30,001 nt of DNA from a virus, in IMG/VR virus record IMGVR_UViG_3300025120_000334, positions 1 to 30,001 of that record. One strand, written 5' to 3'. The notes under the pieces were generated by a model. It made no database searches. It was not told where the DNA came from and worked only from the letters and a program-made list of their open reading frames with translations. Positions 7,958 through 15,500 of the stretch are shown in pieces. A program made the translations under genes and the position numbers. Positions within the stretch are counted from its first letter, which is position 1, and the number at the start of each line of letters is the position of its first letter.

Positions 7958-8412
7958 TCGTTACTAACTTCGACATCAATTACTTTTGCATCATCAATTA
8001 ATTGTTTAAGTAATTCTTCTCTATTAATTGTTAAGCCAGCCTGCTCATTACTTTTATCTTGTAATTCCTTTTTGCTTTGTATATCCATTTCCTTTACCTG
8101 TATTTTAGCTTCATTAGCTTTATCTTGTAAAAGAATTTTATTTAAACTTTCAATAGCTGATGCTGATGCACCAATAAGTTTACTTAAAGCATCGACATCT
8201 CTAGCATCTGGTGCTGATGTTATAAATTGTTTAACATCTTCAACGTATTCTACACTATCTTTAATTAACTTACCTGAATATTGCAGTAAAAAATCTTCTA
8301 ATTTTTCTTTGTCGAGATTAAAATCTTGTTTCTCTAATTCTTTTTTAGCAACGTTTACACCTTTTAATTGCGAAAGTAAATCATCTACAACAATATCTAT
8401 ATCATCATCCAT
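7954..8412 (-). CDS. 16: Small terminase subunit gp16-like
   Basis: A 152-residue protein (T4 gp16 is 164). It has an acidic N-terminus (MDDDIDIVVDDLL), a predicted central helical hairpin with P-D-A-R-D-V-D-A-L-S-K-L-I-G and S-L-N-K-I-L-L (about 68-95), then a charged coiled-coil-like stretch and an acidic C-terminal tail. This arrangement, with an R/D-x-x-x-x-L/A-x-L-I helix followed by N-x-x-L-L, is how T4-type small terminases read. gp16 forms a ring that regulates the large terminase gp17 in DNA packaging. In T4 it lies directly before gp17; here it is a single-gene unit on the opposite strand from its neighbours with a perfect late promoter. The overlapping plus-strand frame at 8072-8443 is a shadow. 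The fold is not proven; a helical scaffold or neck protein is possible. Confidence 0.6.
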   Translation of the reverse strand: MDDDIDIVVDDLLSQLKGVNVAKKELEKQDFNLDKEKLEDFLLQYSGKLIKDSVEYVEDVKQFITSAPDARDVDALSKLIGASASAIESLNKILLQDKANEAKIQVKEMDIQSKKELQDKSNEQAGLTINREELLKQLIDDAKVIDVEVSND

Positions 8413-8420
8413 TGTAAAAA

Positions 8421-8428
8421 TATTTATA
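8421..8428 (-). promoter_or_regulatory. T4-type late promoter TATAAATA for gp16-like gene
   Basis: Read on the minus strand, TATAAATA is an exact match to the T4 late -10 element. It ends eight bases before the ATG of the small-terminase gene, with no Shine-Dalgarno in between. It lies just left of a sigma70-like promoter for the opposite direction. Confidence 0.8.
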
Positions 8429-8435
8429 GTAGAAG

Positions 8436-8463
8436 TTGAATAATTAAACTATTATAGTATAAT
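8436..8463 (+). promoter_or_regulatory. Sigma70-like (early) promoter TTGAAT-N16-TATAAT for the dUTPase operon
   Basis: TTGAAT at 8436-8441 and a perfect TATAAT at 8458-8463 are separated by 16 bp. The -10 box ends eight bases before the dUTPase ATG, so transcription would start about at the ATG. Use by the unmodified host polymerase, and hence early expression, is an inference from this structure and from the replication genes downstream. Confidence 0.7.
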
Positions 8464-8471
8464 AGGTATAT

Positions 8472-8939
8472 ATGGAAGAAAAAGTTATAATTAAATTTAT
8501 TAAAACGCATCCAGATGCTAAACTACCTACTAAAGCTCATAACGGTGATAATTGTTTTGATTTATATTGTGTTGAAGATACTGATATAGGTCCGAGTATG
8601 TGTAGTCCAATTGGAGCTGTGCAAATAACCAGCGGTGTTGTGCCTGTAGGTATTACAGTAGCATATATAACACCAGGTTATGGGTTTGTAATTAAACCTA
8701 AGTCTGGTCTTGGATTTAAACATAACTTACAACCACATTTAGGTGAAGTAGATAATGGTTACCGGGGTGATTGTGCTGTTAAGATGTATAATTTTAATGA
8801 TACTGAGTATGTTTTTGAAAAGGGTGATAAAGTAGCTCAGATTAAGATAGAAAAAATTTACGATACCACCGTTGAGTGGTCTGAAAGTATAGAAGAAGCA
8901 GAACGTGGAGATGCTGGTTTTGGATCATCAGGTAAATAA
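8472..8939 (+). CDS. dut: Trimeric dUTPase (dUTP diphosphatase)
   Basis: Hydrolyses dUTP to dUMP and pyrophosphate, keeping uracil out of phage DNA and feeding dTMP synthesis in the cytoplasm. All five trimeric dUTPase motifs are visible in its 155 residues: I, NCFDLYC (27-33); II, PKSGLG (76-81); III, GEVDNGYRGD (91-100) with the catalytic Asp94 and the substrate-stacking Tyr97; IV, KGDKVAQIKI (117-126); V, the glycine-rich RGDAGFGSSGK (145-155) at the very C-terminus. Length matches the usual 140-155. It opens a rightward operon behind a sigma70-like promoter and overlaps the SET-domain gene by one base (TAATG). There is no Shine-Dalgarno, in line with a leaderless start. Confidence 0.95.
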   Translation: MEEKVIIKFIKTHPDAKLPTKAHNGDNCFDLYCVEDTDIGPSMCSPIGAVQITSGVVPVGITVAYITPGYGFVIKPKSGLGFKHNLQPHLGEVDNGYRGDCAVKMYNFNDTEYVFEKGDKVAQIKIEKIYDTTVEWSESIEEAERGDAGFGSSGK

Positions 8940-9241
8940 TGTATAGGCCGCTACCATCTAATTTAACTATTAAGAAATCTAAAATAGATGGTTTAGGTTT
9001 ATTTGCAGTAGATATAATAGTTAAAGATACAAATCTTGGAATATCTCACGTTGAATATAGTAATGAAATATTTGATCAAGGTTATATAAGAACACCTCTC
9101 GGGGCATTTATTAATCATTGCGACAAACCAAATTGTATCATAAAAGATACTGGTAGTATGAAATATTTAAAAACTATTAAAGATATTAGTATTAATGAAG
9201 AACTAACCACAAAATATACTTTATATAAAATAGGAACATAG
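8939..9241 (+). CDS. Small SET-domain protein (putative protein-lysine methyltransferase)
   Basis: A 100-residue protein that is essentially a bare SET core. Visible landmarks are KSKIDGLGLFA (14-23), the usual opening with G-x-G-x-F/x-A; GAFINHCDKPNC (55-66), matching the N-H-x-x-x-P-N-C AdoMet-binding pseudoknot motif; and ISINEELTTKYTLY (83-96), matching the G/N-E-E-L-T-x-x-Y motif that carries the catalytic Tyr. Enzymes of this family transfer methyl from S-adenosylmethionine to lysine. The substrate here is unknown, and no post-SET cysteine cluster follows. It is translationally coupled to dUTPase and lies upstream of gp44, so it is probably expressed early and may act on host or phage replication or transcription proteins. 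That substrate idea is speculation; the fold assignment is firm. Confidence 0.85.
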   Translation: MYRPLPSNLTIKKSKIDGLGLFAVDIIVKDTNLGISHVEYSNEIFDQGYIRTPLGAFINHCDKPNCIIKDTGSMKYLKTIKDISINEELTTKYTLYKIGT

Positions 9242-9253
9242 GTATAATACGCA

Positions 9254-9412
9254 ATGGGTAAAGGAGATAAATGGCGAAAAGGTCATAGTTTGAAGAAGTT
9301 TGGAGATTCTTACGACAATATTAACTGGGGTGGTAATAAAAAAGGGAACTCTGATATAATAAATTATGGGAAAAGTAACAAGACAAAAGATAACCGAAAG
9401 AAAAGTCGGTAA
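9254..9412 (+). CDS. Small basic hypothetical protein (52 aa)
   Basis: ATG at 9254 to TAA at 9412. The product is Lys/Arg/Gly/Asn-rich, with a W-R-K-G-H-S-L-K-K-F-G-D-S-Y motif followed by N-I-N-W-G-G and a basic tail. It starts 12 bases after the SET gene's stop in the same direction, which supports its being real, but no good Shine-Dalgarno is present. It overlaps the next small frame by 47 bases in another register. Such short basic proteins are common in phage early operons, where some bind nucleic acid; no function can be assigned. Confidence 0.55.
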   Translation: MGKGDKWRKGHSLKKFGDSYDNINWGGNKKGNSDIINYGKSNKTKDNRKKSR

Positions 9413-9473
9413 TGCGAAGGTGAGAAAGACGGTAACAGTAACTGTTACGAAGCCATCAAAAAGAAAAAAATAA
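9366..9473 (+). CDS. Very small basic hypothetical protein (35 aa), coupled to gp44
   Basis: ATG at 9366 to TAA at 9473. Twelve of its 35 residues are Lys or Arg, with a V-T-V-T-V-T strand in the middle. Its TAA overlaps the gp44 ATG (TAATG), the same coupling seen at real junctions here, which is the main argument for it. It starts inside the 52-residue frame, so one of the two may be spurious, or this one may act mainly as a coupling leader for gp44. The central part contains the perfect hairpin at 9432-9448. Confidence 0.45.
   Translation: MGKVTRQKITERKVGNAKVRKTVTVTVTKPSKRKK
9432..9448 (+). promoter_or_regulatory. Perfect stem-loop just upstream of gp44
   Basis: GTAACAG, loop TAA, CTGTTAC: seven exact base pairs with a three-base loop, 24 bases before the gp44 ATG. 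There is no U-run after it, so it does not look like an intrinsic terminator. It could tune gp44 translation; in T4, gene 44 is under translational repression by RegA, but no RegA site can be claimed here. Confidence 0.5.
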
Positions 9474-10387
9474 TGTTTAATAACTTATACGTAGAAAAGT
9501 ATAGACCTAAAACGTTATCAGATTTGGTATTATCTGATAGTAATAGAAAGTATTTTGAATCTATTACCGAAGAAATACCAAATCTGCTTTTCGTTGGTAC
9601 ACCTGGCTTAGGTAAGACTACATTAGCTAGAATATTAGTAAATGATATATTAGAGTGTCAATACCTTTATATTAATGCATCAGATGAAAATGGTATAGAT
9701 ACTATACGCTCCAAGGTAGTTGGCTTTAGTCAGACTAAGTCTCTCGATGGTAAACATAAAGTCGTCATCTTAGATGAGGCTGATGGTATTACCCTTGATG
9801 GTCAACGCGCACTACGTAATACAATGGAAGAATATAGTAGTATGACTCGTTTTATACTAACAGCAAATTATAAGCATAAAATAATACCTGCTATTCAAAG
9901 TAGAACACAATTCTTTGATCTAATGCCGCCGTTTGATGATGTTGTAAAACGTGTTATTAATATTGTTAAGGAGGAAGGTATCAAGATTGAAACTGATCAG
10001 AAACCTAATTTTGTTAATGTAATTAAGCAAAGTTATCCTGATATTCGTAAGGTATTAAATAGTATTCAAAAAGCTACTATTAGTAATATCTTTACAATTG
10101 ACCATAGCGTAGATAGTAAAGATATTGTTACCGTTATACATAAGCATGTTATATCTAACGATTCTCTAAAGCTTAGAAAGTATCTAATCGAGAATGAAAA
10201 TGAATTTCAAGGTGATTATCATAACTTAATGAAGCAATACTTAAATTATGTTTATACTTCTAGTTTAGATGACAATAAAAAACGTCAATATATAGTGACT
10301 ATTTCAGATCACATGTATAAAGACGTATTTGTATTAGATAAAGAAATTAATGCTTTTGCTTGCTGGGTTAATCTCGAGAAGATTTAA
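9473..10387 (+). CDS. 44: Clamp-loader large subunit gp44 (AAA+ ATPase)
   Basis: A 304-residue AAA+ protein (T4 gp44 is 319). With gp62 it loads the gp45 sliding clamp at primer ends, using ATP, for the phage DNA polymerase. Visible motifs: YVEKYRPKTLSDLV (6-19), typical of clamp loaders; Walker A GTPGLGKTT (42-50); Walker B VVILDEADG (97-105); sensor 1 FILTAN (127-132); the SRC-type arginine-finger motif as SRT (143-145); and a helical C-terminal collar domain. It is coupled to the preceding small frame through TAATG and ends the early operon. In T4 and many relatives gp62 follows directly; here the next gene is on the opposite strand, with stop codons overlapping in TTAA. Confidence 0.92.
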   Translation: MFNNLYVEKYRPKTLSDLVLSDSNRKYFESITEEIPNLLFVGTPGLGKTTLARILVNDILECQYLYINASDENGIDTIRSKVVGFSQTKSLDGKHKVVILDEADGITLDGQRALRNTMEEYSSMTRFILTANYKHKIIPAIQSRTQFFDLMPPFDDVVKRVINIVKEEGIKIETDQKPNFVNVIKQSYPDIRKVLNSIQKATISNIFTIDHSVDSKDIVTVIHKHVISNDSLKLRKYLIENENEFQGDYHNLMKQYLNYVYTSSLDDNKKRQYIVTISDHMYKDVFVLDKEINAFACWVNLEKI

Positions 10388-10968
10388 CCTTCAATCGGCA
10401 CATACTGCGTAGTATAACTTTCATTAACTGCAGGTGATTTAGTCGCTGGAGATGAAGGAATCTTAGTATTTTGTCTAGGATTTGACATTTCTGTCTTTTT
10501 AAGGCTATCTCCTTGTTGGGTCATTGTTTGCTGTTGCTCTTCATTTTCTTCTGCTTCAACTGGGTCAATTTGAACCTTATTATCATATCTATCAGAATCA
10601 GGTATCGGGTGTCTATTGATACCGTTATCTATTCTTTTCAAAATATCTGATGGAAGAGTAACTTTACCTTGATTATCATATCTACCATTTGCTAATTCTA
10701 AAGCAACATCTACATAAAAAGTAGTACCTCTATTATCACTATTTCCAGGTCCTGGTGTTAATGCATCAGTTTTAACATTAACTATATAATAATTTTTATC
10801 TGAATCGAAATATGTATCAATATACTCTTTTTGATCATCTGATAGTACTTTATAACTATCTTTACTTTTATAGTTTTTTGTAAGTTCAACAAGATCACCG
10901 GTCAAGAAACTACCATTTGACATTCTTGTAATAGTATTTTCTACGAGTTCTAAAAATTTACGTGCCAT
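10384..10968 (-). CDS. Unidentified late protein, single-gene unit
   Basis: A 194-residue protein. The N-terminal 125 residues look folded (helix MARKFLELVENTITRM, then G-S-F-L-T-G-D-L-V-E-L and beta strands around Y-Y-I-V-N-V-K-T and T-F-Y-V-D-V-A-L). The last 60-70 residues are Gln/Glu/Asn/Pro/Ser-rich and likely disordered. There is no signal peptide or membrane segment. It has its own late-type promoter (CATAAATA) ten bases upstream and lies between the early operon and a divergent late operon, so a virion or assembly role is the best guess. The stop shares TTAA with the gp44 stop. No family recognised. Confidence 0.75.
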   Translation of the reverse strand: MARKFLELVENTITRMSNGSFLTGDLVELTKNYKSKDSYKVLSDDQKEYIDTYFDSDKNYYIVNVKTDALTPGPGNSDNRGTTFYVDVALELANGRYDNQGKVTLPSDILKRIDNGINRHPIPDSDRYDNKVQIDPVEAEENEEQQQTMTQQGDSLKKTEMSNPRQNTKIPSSPATKSPAVNESYTTQYVPIEG

Positions 10969-10978
10969 AATATACTAA

Positions 10979-10986
10979 TATTTATG
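10979..10986 (-). promoter_or_regulatory. Late-promoter-like box CATAAATA for the 194-residue gene
   Basis: Seven of eight bases match TATAAATA. It ends ten bases before the minus-strand ATG. Together with the box at 11024 it forms a back-to-back pair of late promoters in a 69-base gap. Confidence 0.6.
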
Positions 10987-11023
10987 TTAACCGTTAGTTT
11001 TTTCTATAGTTTTTAGTGCTGTT

Positions 11024-11031
11024 TATAAATA
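11024..11031 (+). promoter_or_regulatory. T4-type late promoter TATAAATA for the 482-residue gene
   Basis: Exact TATAAATA ending six bases before the ATG at 11038, with no Shine-Dalgarno. The expected transcription start coincides with the start codon. Confidence 0.8.
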
Positions 11032-11037
11032 TTATAA

Positions 11038-12486
11038 ATGGCCATAGAACTTAATATATTTGCAAATTTCGATACAACAGCAGTCACTGACCCAGAAAGA
11101 CAATATTATAACCTGCCGAGAAATAACTTACCGGTGTTAAATCAAATTACAGCAAGTATACCGTTAACTATTAATGAAAATGCTCCTGTTGATAAGTTAG
11201 TATTTTCTACCACCGGAATAGATGGTTATGGTTATAATGATGAAACCTTTAACTTTGATAAAACTTATTTTCAAAATCAAACTATATATTTTACTGCTAG
11301 AATTAAAACAAAAAATAATTACCCAGCAAATTATTTAAACAATCTATCTCTAGGTGATGGTAATGGTGACACTATAAAAATAGAACTTCTTGATGACAAT
11401 AATAATACCTTAGCAGCAACATTTTCAAGTAATTTTGGTGAGTTATCTTCTAATATCAAAGGTGGGTTTTTTAAAGGTGCATTTCAATACGATGGTACCG
11501 GTAATAATTTAAAATTGAAAGGGACGACTAAAGCCGGTGATATCATTAATCAAAGTAATACTTTTAATATGATACCAGTAAGCGGTACAAATGATTTTCG
11601 TAAGATAAATGAAGATAATAATCAAAAAACTAATTTTTTAAAATACCTTTACCAACCTAATTTAAAAAATAATCCTAAGTTTTTTACAGATATAATCGGT
11701 CAGATAGTAGGAGATGAAAAAGATCCTAGTACTTTAGGGGTAAAAGTCTATGAAAAAATATCTAATTTTCTTTTAAATTCAAATGATATAGATTATGCAA
11801 ATATTGATAATTTAATTAGTAGTTTAAAATTAATAGATAGCAACATTAATATATTTTCAGAACAATACCCAGCCAGTTTAAAAAGAATAGTAGATTTCTT
11901 TAGTGTAAATAGATCTAAAATTAAACCTATAACAAATAACTTTAATCAAGACTTCAATAATAACGGTAGACCTAGTTCTGGTTTAGGTAAAAATCTAGGT
12001 AAGGAAATAAGCCTTTCTCATACTTTATCTGGTGGGAAAAATTTTAAACCTATAGTTGCATATGAAAAATTTAGTAAAAGATATTATCTACTTAATACCG
12101 ACCCTACAAGTTCATTTGATTTTAGATATCTAGGAAATAATAAAACTTTTGAAATTTCATCATACAATGTTAATTGGGGTTGGGGATTAGATTTGCCAAA
12201 TGAGGTAGGTAATTTTACATATATGTTAAATGCTACAGGTGGTAATTTAGTGCTTGAAAATGGTTTTAGAATTTTAAATGAAGAAAAAGGTGTATCTACT
12301 AATCAAATAACAAATTATTATACATTTTTCGAATATATTTCTACTGTTAATAATAGTAATTTATTTGCATTTTATGACGATTCTAATACTAATTCTACCT
12401 GTGATCTTACTAATTTAAGTTCGATTAATAATAGTATAGATCAAATTGTATTAAAAGATATTTATACTGGTTCAAAATTAATATAA
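11038..12486 (+). CDS. Putative virion/tail protein, unidentified
   Basis: A 482-residue Asn-rich protein. Residues 1-180 look all-beta (alternating hydrophobic strands with D-G-Y-G-Y-N-D and G-D-G-N-G-D turns, then GGFFKGAFQYDGTG), like an Ig-type or carbohydrate-binding sandwich. A helical middle (about 215-300) includes Y-P-A-S-L-K-R-I-V-D-F-F-S-V-N-R-S-K. The C-terminal part is mixed. It heads a rightward series of large late proteins ending in fibres, so a baseplate-peripheral or fibre-attachment role is plausible but not shown. Exact late promoter upstream. No enzyme motif and no signal peptide. Confidence 0.7.
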   Translation: MAIELNIFANFDTTAVTDPERQYYNLPRNNLPVLNQITASIPLTINENAPVDKLVFSTTGIDGYGYNDETFNFDKTYFQNQTIYFTARIKTKNNYPANYLNNLSLGDGNGDTIKIELLDDNNNTLAATFSSNFGELSSNIKGGFFKGAFQYDGTGNNLKLKGTTKAGDIINQSNTFNMIPVSGTNDFRKINEDNNQKTNFLKYLYQPNLKNNPKFFTDIIGQIVGDEKDPSTLGVKVYEKISNFLLNSNDIDYANIDNLISSLKLIDSNINIFSEQYPASLKRIVDFFSVNRSKIKPITNNFNQDFNNNGRPSSGLGKNLGKEISLSHTLSGGKNFKPIVAYEKFSKRYYLLNTDPTSSFDFRYLGNNKTFEISSYNVNWGWGLDLPNEVGNFTYMLNATGGNLVLENGFRILNEEKGVSTNQITNYYTFFEYISTVNNSNLFAFYDDSNTNSTCDLTNLSSINNSIDQIVLKDIYTGSKLI

Positions 12487-12489
12487 TTG

Positions 12490-12542
12490 AATTTTAGTAA
12501 AATTGTTTTAAATACGTATATGGGAATTGATATATAATTTCC
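12490..12542 (+). other. Short intergenic with two weak inverted repeats
   Basis: The 73-base gap after the 482-residue gene holds AATTTTA-G-TAAAATT at 12490-12504 and GGGAATT/AATTTCC (one G-U pair, seven-base loop) at 12522-12542. Neither is GC-rich or followed by a U-run, so an intrinsic terminator is doubtful. The late promoter follows directly. Confidence 0.3.
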
Positions 12543-12544
12543 AT

Positions 12545-12552
12545 TATAAATA
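12545..12552 (+). promoter_or_regulatory. T4-type late promoter TATAAATA for the 1323-residue gene
   Basis: Exact TATAAATA, seven bases before the ATG at 12560, with no Shine-Dalgarno. Confidence 0.8.
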
Positions 12553-12559
12553 TTAATAG

Positions 12560-15500
12560 ATGTCTTTATCACCCACATATCAAAATTTAAGTGCTTTAAC
12601 TCCTGTATATTTTAAAGATTCTGATAATAAATTTGAATTTATTAATGAAGACAAGTTTACACTTCAAGGTTTAAATTTACTTACTTATAATATAAATAAA
12701 AGTGCTAATGATAGTTTTTTAAAGAATTATACTGTTAATAATTTAATTAAAAATAAAAATTCTAACGATTTATATACTTTAAATAAAAAAATAAATACAC
12801 AAGATTTAAATACTAGACTTAATTTTAAAACGACATCTAATTCATTAAGTTCAGTATTTTTCTTACAAGTTTTAACAACTAGAGATGATAAAGATTCACC
12901 TGTAACCTTTAATATAGACCAAATAGATGTAAATGGTGATAAATTTTTAGTAGACTTAGTTGATGAAGAGTTTTGTACAGTATCACTTTTCGATGGTAAA
13001 CTACCAAAATTTTTATACGATATAGGTACTGAAGCATTAGTATTTAAATTTTTAGGGGTCGATTTAGTACCTTTAACCGGTAACTACTATTTTAATTATT
13101 TTTATGATAGAATAAATAGAAAATTTCGATTATATCAAGGGGATAAAATTGTATCAACGCTTACTACACAATTAACGACGCTCGCACCTATTGTTTCATC
13201 AAACCCAGCTGGTGATAAAATAAAGACTACTATAATTGTATCAAATACTATTAATTCAGTAGGTTTACTTGCTAGCAACGAGACTAATCTAGTTAATGGT
13301 ACTATTAGTGTCGACCCAGAACTAAAGTTATTAAACACAGATAGTATTGATCAATTTATATATTACGATTTTCAAGATAATTATAATCTTTCTAATGATA
13401 CTGTAAGCGGGGTAAAATATGATTTTTTAACCTATTATACATATTCTAATATTATCACCGGAGATAAAAATTTTGTTAATCTTAACTTTTTTAATTTAAA
13501 AAATCATATTTCTAATAATAATGTTACTTACGGTGGTCCATTAGAGAATAGAGACGATAATTTAGAATATAGAGGACGTGAATATCAAAATTTTACTAAT
13601 CAGCAAAGTAAAGAAAAAGATTATGATGATTTATCATTAAACTATACGTTTTTTGATAAAGAATATAAAATAGGTTCAAAGGATTATACTGAATTTACAT
13701 TACCGGATAATTTATTCCCTTTCAAGAAAATTAATATTAATGATACGGGGTTGGCTTTAAATGGCTCTTTTGCAGCAACTAATCCTTACTTTAGCGATAA
13801 AGTTTTTAAATTAACTGATAAAAATAAAAATAAATTACAAGAAAGTTTTATTGAAGATGAAGAATTTTTAGTTAATCAAAATGATGTTAGCTTAGTGGTA
13901 TTACAAAGTGGTGGTTTTTTAGGTTTTCAAACTCTAAACGATATTCAAGGTAATGACATTTTTGGAGACTATTTATGTACGTGGTTAAAAGGTGATGGTA
14001 TAACAAAAGGTATATGGTATGATAGATATTATATACCAAAAGATAATTCGTTTACTATATCATTCTCTGGTGATTTAAATACATTTGAAAGCAGTTCTCA
14101 AGCTGCAGAACATTTTGAAAAAAATGAAACTAGTTTGCTTTATTACGATTTACAAAGTAATATGACATTTGAACCAAGTGCATCTTACGGTTATCAACGA
14201 ATTAATGAAAAACAAATAAACGTATATATTGATAGTCAGAAAGATCATTTGTTAAAAAATACTTTAAATATTCAAACATCATCAGTACAACTACAAGATA
14301 TTAATGATGTAAATCTTAATGATGTAAAAGGTTTTGATAAATTAAATATCGATTCAATACCTAATAGAGATTTTAATGTTGGCTTTGAATTAGAATTAGA
14401 TACTCTATCATCGTTAAACTCGTTTCAACTTTTTGGTAATTTATATGAAGATGGGTTTTCCTTTAAAAATAATAATTTCTTTACACCGTTTATTTATATA
14501 CCCGAAGGTAACAGACTTAATATTTATGATAATAATTTTAAGTTATTAAGAACCAATACATACGAGGGTACAGAAAATATAATAGATGTTTTATATGTTG
14601 AACAAAACAATAATATTGTTTTAGTTTGTGATAATAAATTAATAAAAACTAATTATTTCGGAGAAGTGTTGAATGAAAGGTACCCAGCTGATGGTCAGAT
14701 TAATAACGACCTGATAATGGAAATAATTAAATCATATCAAAGCAAAACATATCACGGTTATAATAATGTATTTATTATAACAAATAAATATGTAACAGAT
14801 AATAAAATTATTAATTTAGATTTAAATAATCTTTTACCGACAGAAAAAATAGTTCTAAATAATCAATTTAATGCATTAACCGGGGGACCATTTCAAAGTA
14901 TAGTACCTTCAAAAGACGGTAGTTATAGATATCTAGTAGGTAGCGAGCCTAAAAAATTAAATGCCGATACTGCATGTTCATTAGAATTTATTAATAGATT
15001 TATATCCAGACAGCATATACCGGGTGAAGCATTTTTAAATTCTACTATTTTATCTAGTCAGTTAAGCGGTGGGATTGTTAAAGGGCAATCATATGATGAA
15101 AGTTACTTTTTACTTATATCAGGATTCTCAGCCTTAGCAGATTCAAACTTTGATACCTTTTTTGATTTTGTACAGGAAGGTAGAGCTAGAATCGTATTTG
15201 ATAAAACTGATTTAAACCAGAAAGAAGATCCTATATTAGATAGTACTAATATGAAAATTTTCGATATTAATTCAGTTAATAATAGATTATTTGTACAGTT
15301 TATAAACTTAACAGCAAGTCAAGGGTTTATACAAGAGTTTACACCTGAAAGATTTAAATTATCAGCTTTTGAATTAAGTGAAAGTGTAAGTACTGGTTAT
15401 AAAATTGACTTTTTAGAAGAAGATAAACAGTTAAAGATATTATCATTTGCTAGAGATATTTATTCTAACATTATTGTAGATAAAATAAATGCTACTTCAG

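Noticed and set aside
8072-8443. Plus-strand frame of 123 residues opposite the gp16-like gene
   Set aside because: Its Ser/Leu/Cys-rich composition is that of a shadow frame; the minus-strand frame has the late promoter and the sensible helical protein.
9271-9288. ATG after AAGGAG at 9261-9266
   Set aside because: A fair ribosome site but the frame stops after five codons; most likely chance or a trivial reinitiation site.
14304-14329. Short direct repeat AATGATGTAAA in the 1323-residue gene
   Set aside because: Two 11-base copies in a low-complexity Asn/Asp coding stretch; no regular spacing or array, so not treated as a repeat element.
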